Of a stretch of 5,616 nucleotides of DNA, positions 5,129-5,616 are shown in pieces. Origin of the DNA: Candidatus Micrarchaeum sp. (GTDB taxonomy: Archaea > SpSt-1190 > DYHY01); NCBI GenBank assembly GCA_020723935.1, contig DYHY01000036.1, positions 1 through 5,616 of the forward strand, written 5' to 3'. How positions within the stretch are numbered: position 1 is the stretch's first letter; the number at the start of each line of letters is the position of its first letter. Made by a program: the position numbers and the translations under genes. The notes below the pieces were generated by a model. It worked only from the letters and a program-made list of their open reading frames with translations. It ran no database searches and had not been told where the DNA came from.

Positions 5129-5275
5129 ATGGCTTTTGACAACAGAGGCCCACGCGAAATGCACGACGCAATCTGTGCGGACTGCGGACAACCCACGAAG
5201 GTTCCGTTCAAGCCGCGCGAAGGGCGCCCCGTGTACTGCCGTGACTGCCTCCCCAAGCACCCTAGGAAATTCTAA
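5129..5275 (+). CDS. CxxC-x17-CxxC zinc-binding mini-protein (48 aa)
   Basis: The protein has two Cys pairs, C16-A-D-C19 and C37-R-D-C40, separated by exactly 17 residues, with VPFKP (25-29) and GRPVYC (32-37) between them. This is the CxxC-x17-CxxC domain (TIGR04272 type) in which four Cys would bind one zinc as a small ribbon. Such proteins are widespread in archaea and some candidate-phylum bacteria; their role is not established, with nucleic-acid binding a common guess. The start ATG 5129 is chosen because the TATA-like box sits 26 nt upstream; ATG 5159 (codon 11) is a possible alternative that keeps the whole zinc motif. The short basic tail ends in KHPRKF before TAA. It is shorter than most gene-caller limits and sits at the end of a much longer shadow frame, so it is easily missed. 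Confidence 0.85.
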   Translation: MAFDNRGPREMHDAICADCGQPTKVPFKPREGRPVYCRDCLPKHPRKF

Positions 5276-5509
5276 GGCGTTTAGGAAGAAAACGGAAAAA
5301 CGAGAGAAGAAGGAAGCGGGGACGAATCTAAGGACGGTTCGCCCGTTCCCGAAAGCAACCTTCCCTCTCAAGTATTCACGATCTCACCAGACCTGAAGAC
5401 TACCAAAGGAAGGAAAGAGCGAGTATCTATTTTTTTGCTTCTCTAATTTTTCGGCGCGCGGCCGGAGCTTTGTACAAATTCTTCTGTAGCTTCTTGCGCC
5501 ATCCCGGTT
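5276..5509. other. Intergenic region between convergent genes
   Basis: I see no convincing gene, tRNA or C/D-box RNA on either strand in these 234 bases. It holds a purine-rich stretch after the zinc-protein stop, a T-rich terminator region (5430-5451), and on the minus strand two short T runs (complement of A runs around 5288-5300) that could end the convergent transcript. Confidence 0.5.
5430..5451 (+). terminator. U-rich archaeal-type terminator
   Basis: T7 at 5430-5436 and T5 at 5447-5451 lie on the forward strand after the zinc-protein gene. Such U tracts without a strong stem are typical archaeal intrinsic termination signals. Confidence 0.5.
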
Positions 5510-5616
5510 TCAGTTGAAGGCCATGTTGCCGTTCACTTTGATGTTGTCCGTGGAGGGGTCGAGGGTCGCGCCGTTGAGTTCGGCAAAAGATGAGATGCAG
5601 TGGATTCCGGGATCGT
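5510..5616 (-). CDS. C-terminus of a convergent minus-strand gene (truncated by the window)
   Basis: Read on the minus strand from the window edge, the frame gives 34 residues ending at TGA (complement of 5510-5512). They include IHCISSFAELNGATLDPSTD and end in VNGNMAFN. The composition (Asn, Gly, Thr, small residues, no charges clustered at the end) is protein-like and suggests the end of a secreted or surface protein, but this is weak evidence. The GC-rich third positions match the host genes rather than the island. The start and most of the protein are outside, so no function can be assigned. It converges with the zinc mini-protein gene. Confidence 0.55.
   Translation of the reverse strand, partial: DPGIHCISSFAELNGATLDPSTDNIKVNGNMAFN

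Noticed and set aside
4115-5275. 386-aa forward ORF
   Set aside because: It is a shadow frame of the transporter gene; only its last 48 codons (from 5129) are a real gene.
5276-5509. tRNA or C/D-box RNA gene in the intergenic region
   Set aside because: A GGTTCG stretch near 5336 lacks a T-arm complement and cloverleaf partners, and no C or D box pair was found.

Overview
The window looks like chromosomal DNA of an archaeon, probably an uncultured DPANN-type lineage recovered from a metagenome. The main genes are GC-rich, lean heavily on AGG for Arg and ATA for Ile, abut or overlap by a few bases, and have TATA-like boxes about 26-32 nt before the starts that open a transcript. A 48-aa CxxC-x17-CxxC zinc protein of the kind common in archaea fits this. 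The lineage assignment is inference; nothing here fixes it to a phylum.

Layout. (1) Positions 3-2932 are a tightly packed forward operon: the 3' part of an unrecognised gene, a DUF6282-type metal-dependent hydrolase overlapping it by 8 bases, and histidyl-tRNA synthetase overlapping that by the ATGA of its start. hisS is in two pieces. The catalytic core (1581-2642) and the anticodon-binding domain (GTG 2639 to 2932) lie in different frames, and the change of frame falls at a run of six G. (2) Positions 2932-3805 form an AT-rich island of visibly different composition. It appears to encode one N-terminally membrane-anchored, coiled-coil plus beta-rich surface protein whose reading frame is broken several times, always as if one base were missing and always at or next to a homopolymer. 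(3) Positions 3834-5048 encode a 12-helix major facilitator transporter with its own TATA box, ending in a small tandem duplication. (4) Positions 5129-5275 encode the zinc mini-protein, probably from a leaderless transcript, followed by U-rich terminator sequence at 5430-5451. (5) The last C-terminal codons of a convergent minus-strand gene occupy 5510-5616.

The main point of interest is the repeated -1 frame pattern in hisS and in the island. Three explanations compete: homopolymer under-calling in the assembly, genuine decay, or programmed -1 frameshifting. Two of the island sites match the X XXY YYZ slippery heptamer in the correct frame (A AAA AAA and G GGA AAA). Even so, the shared direction and homopolymer context in two unrelated genes make sequencing error the leading explanation until raw reads are checked.
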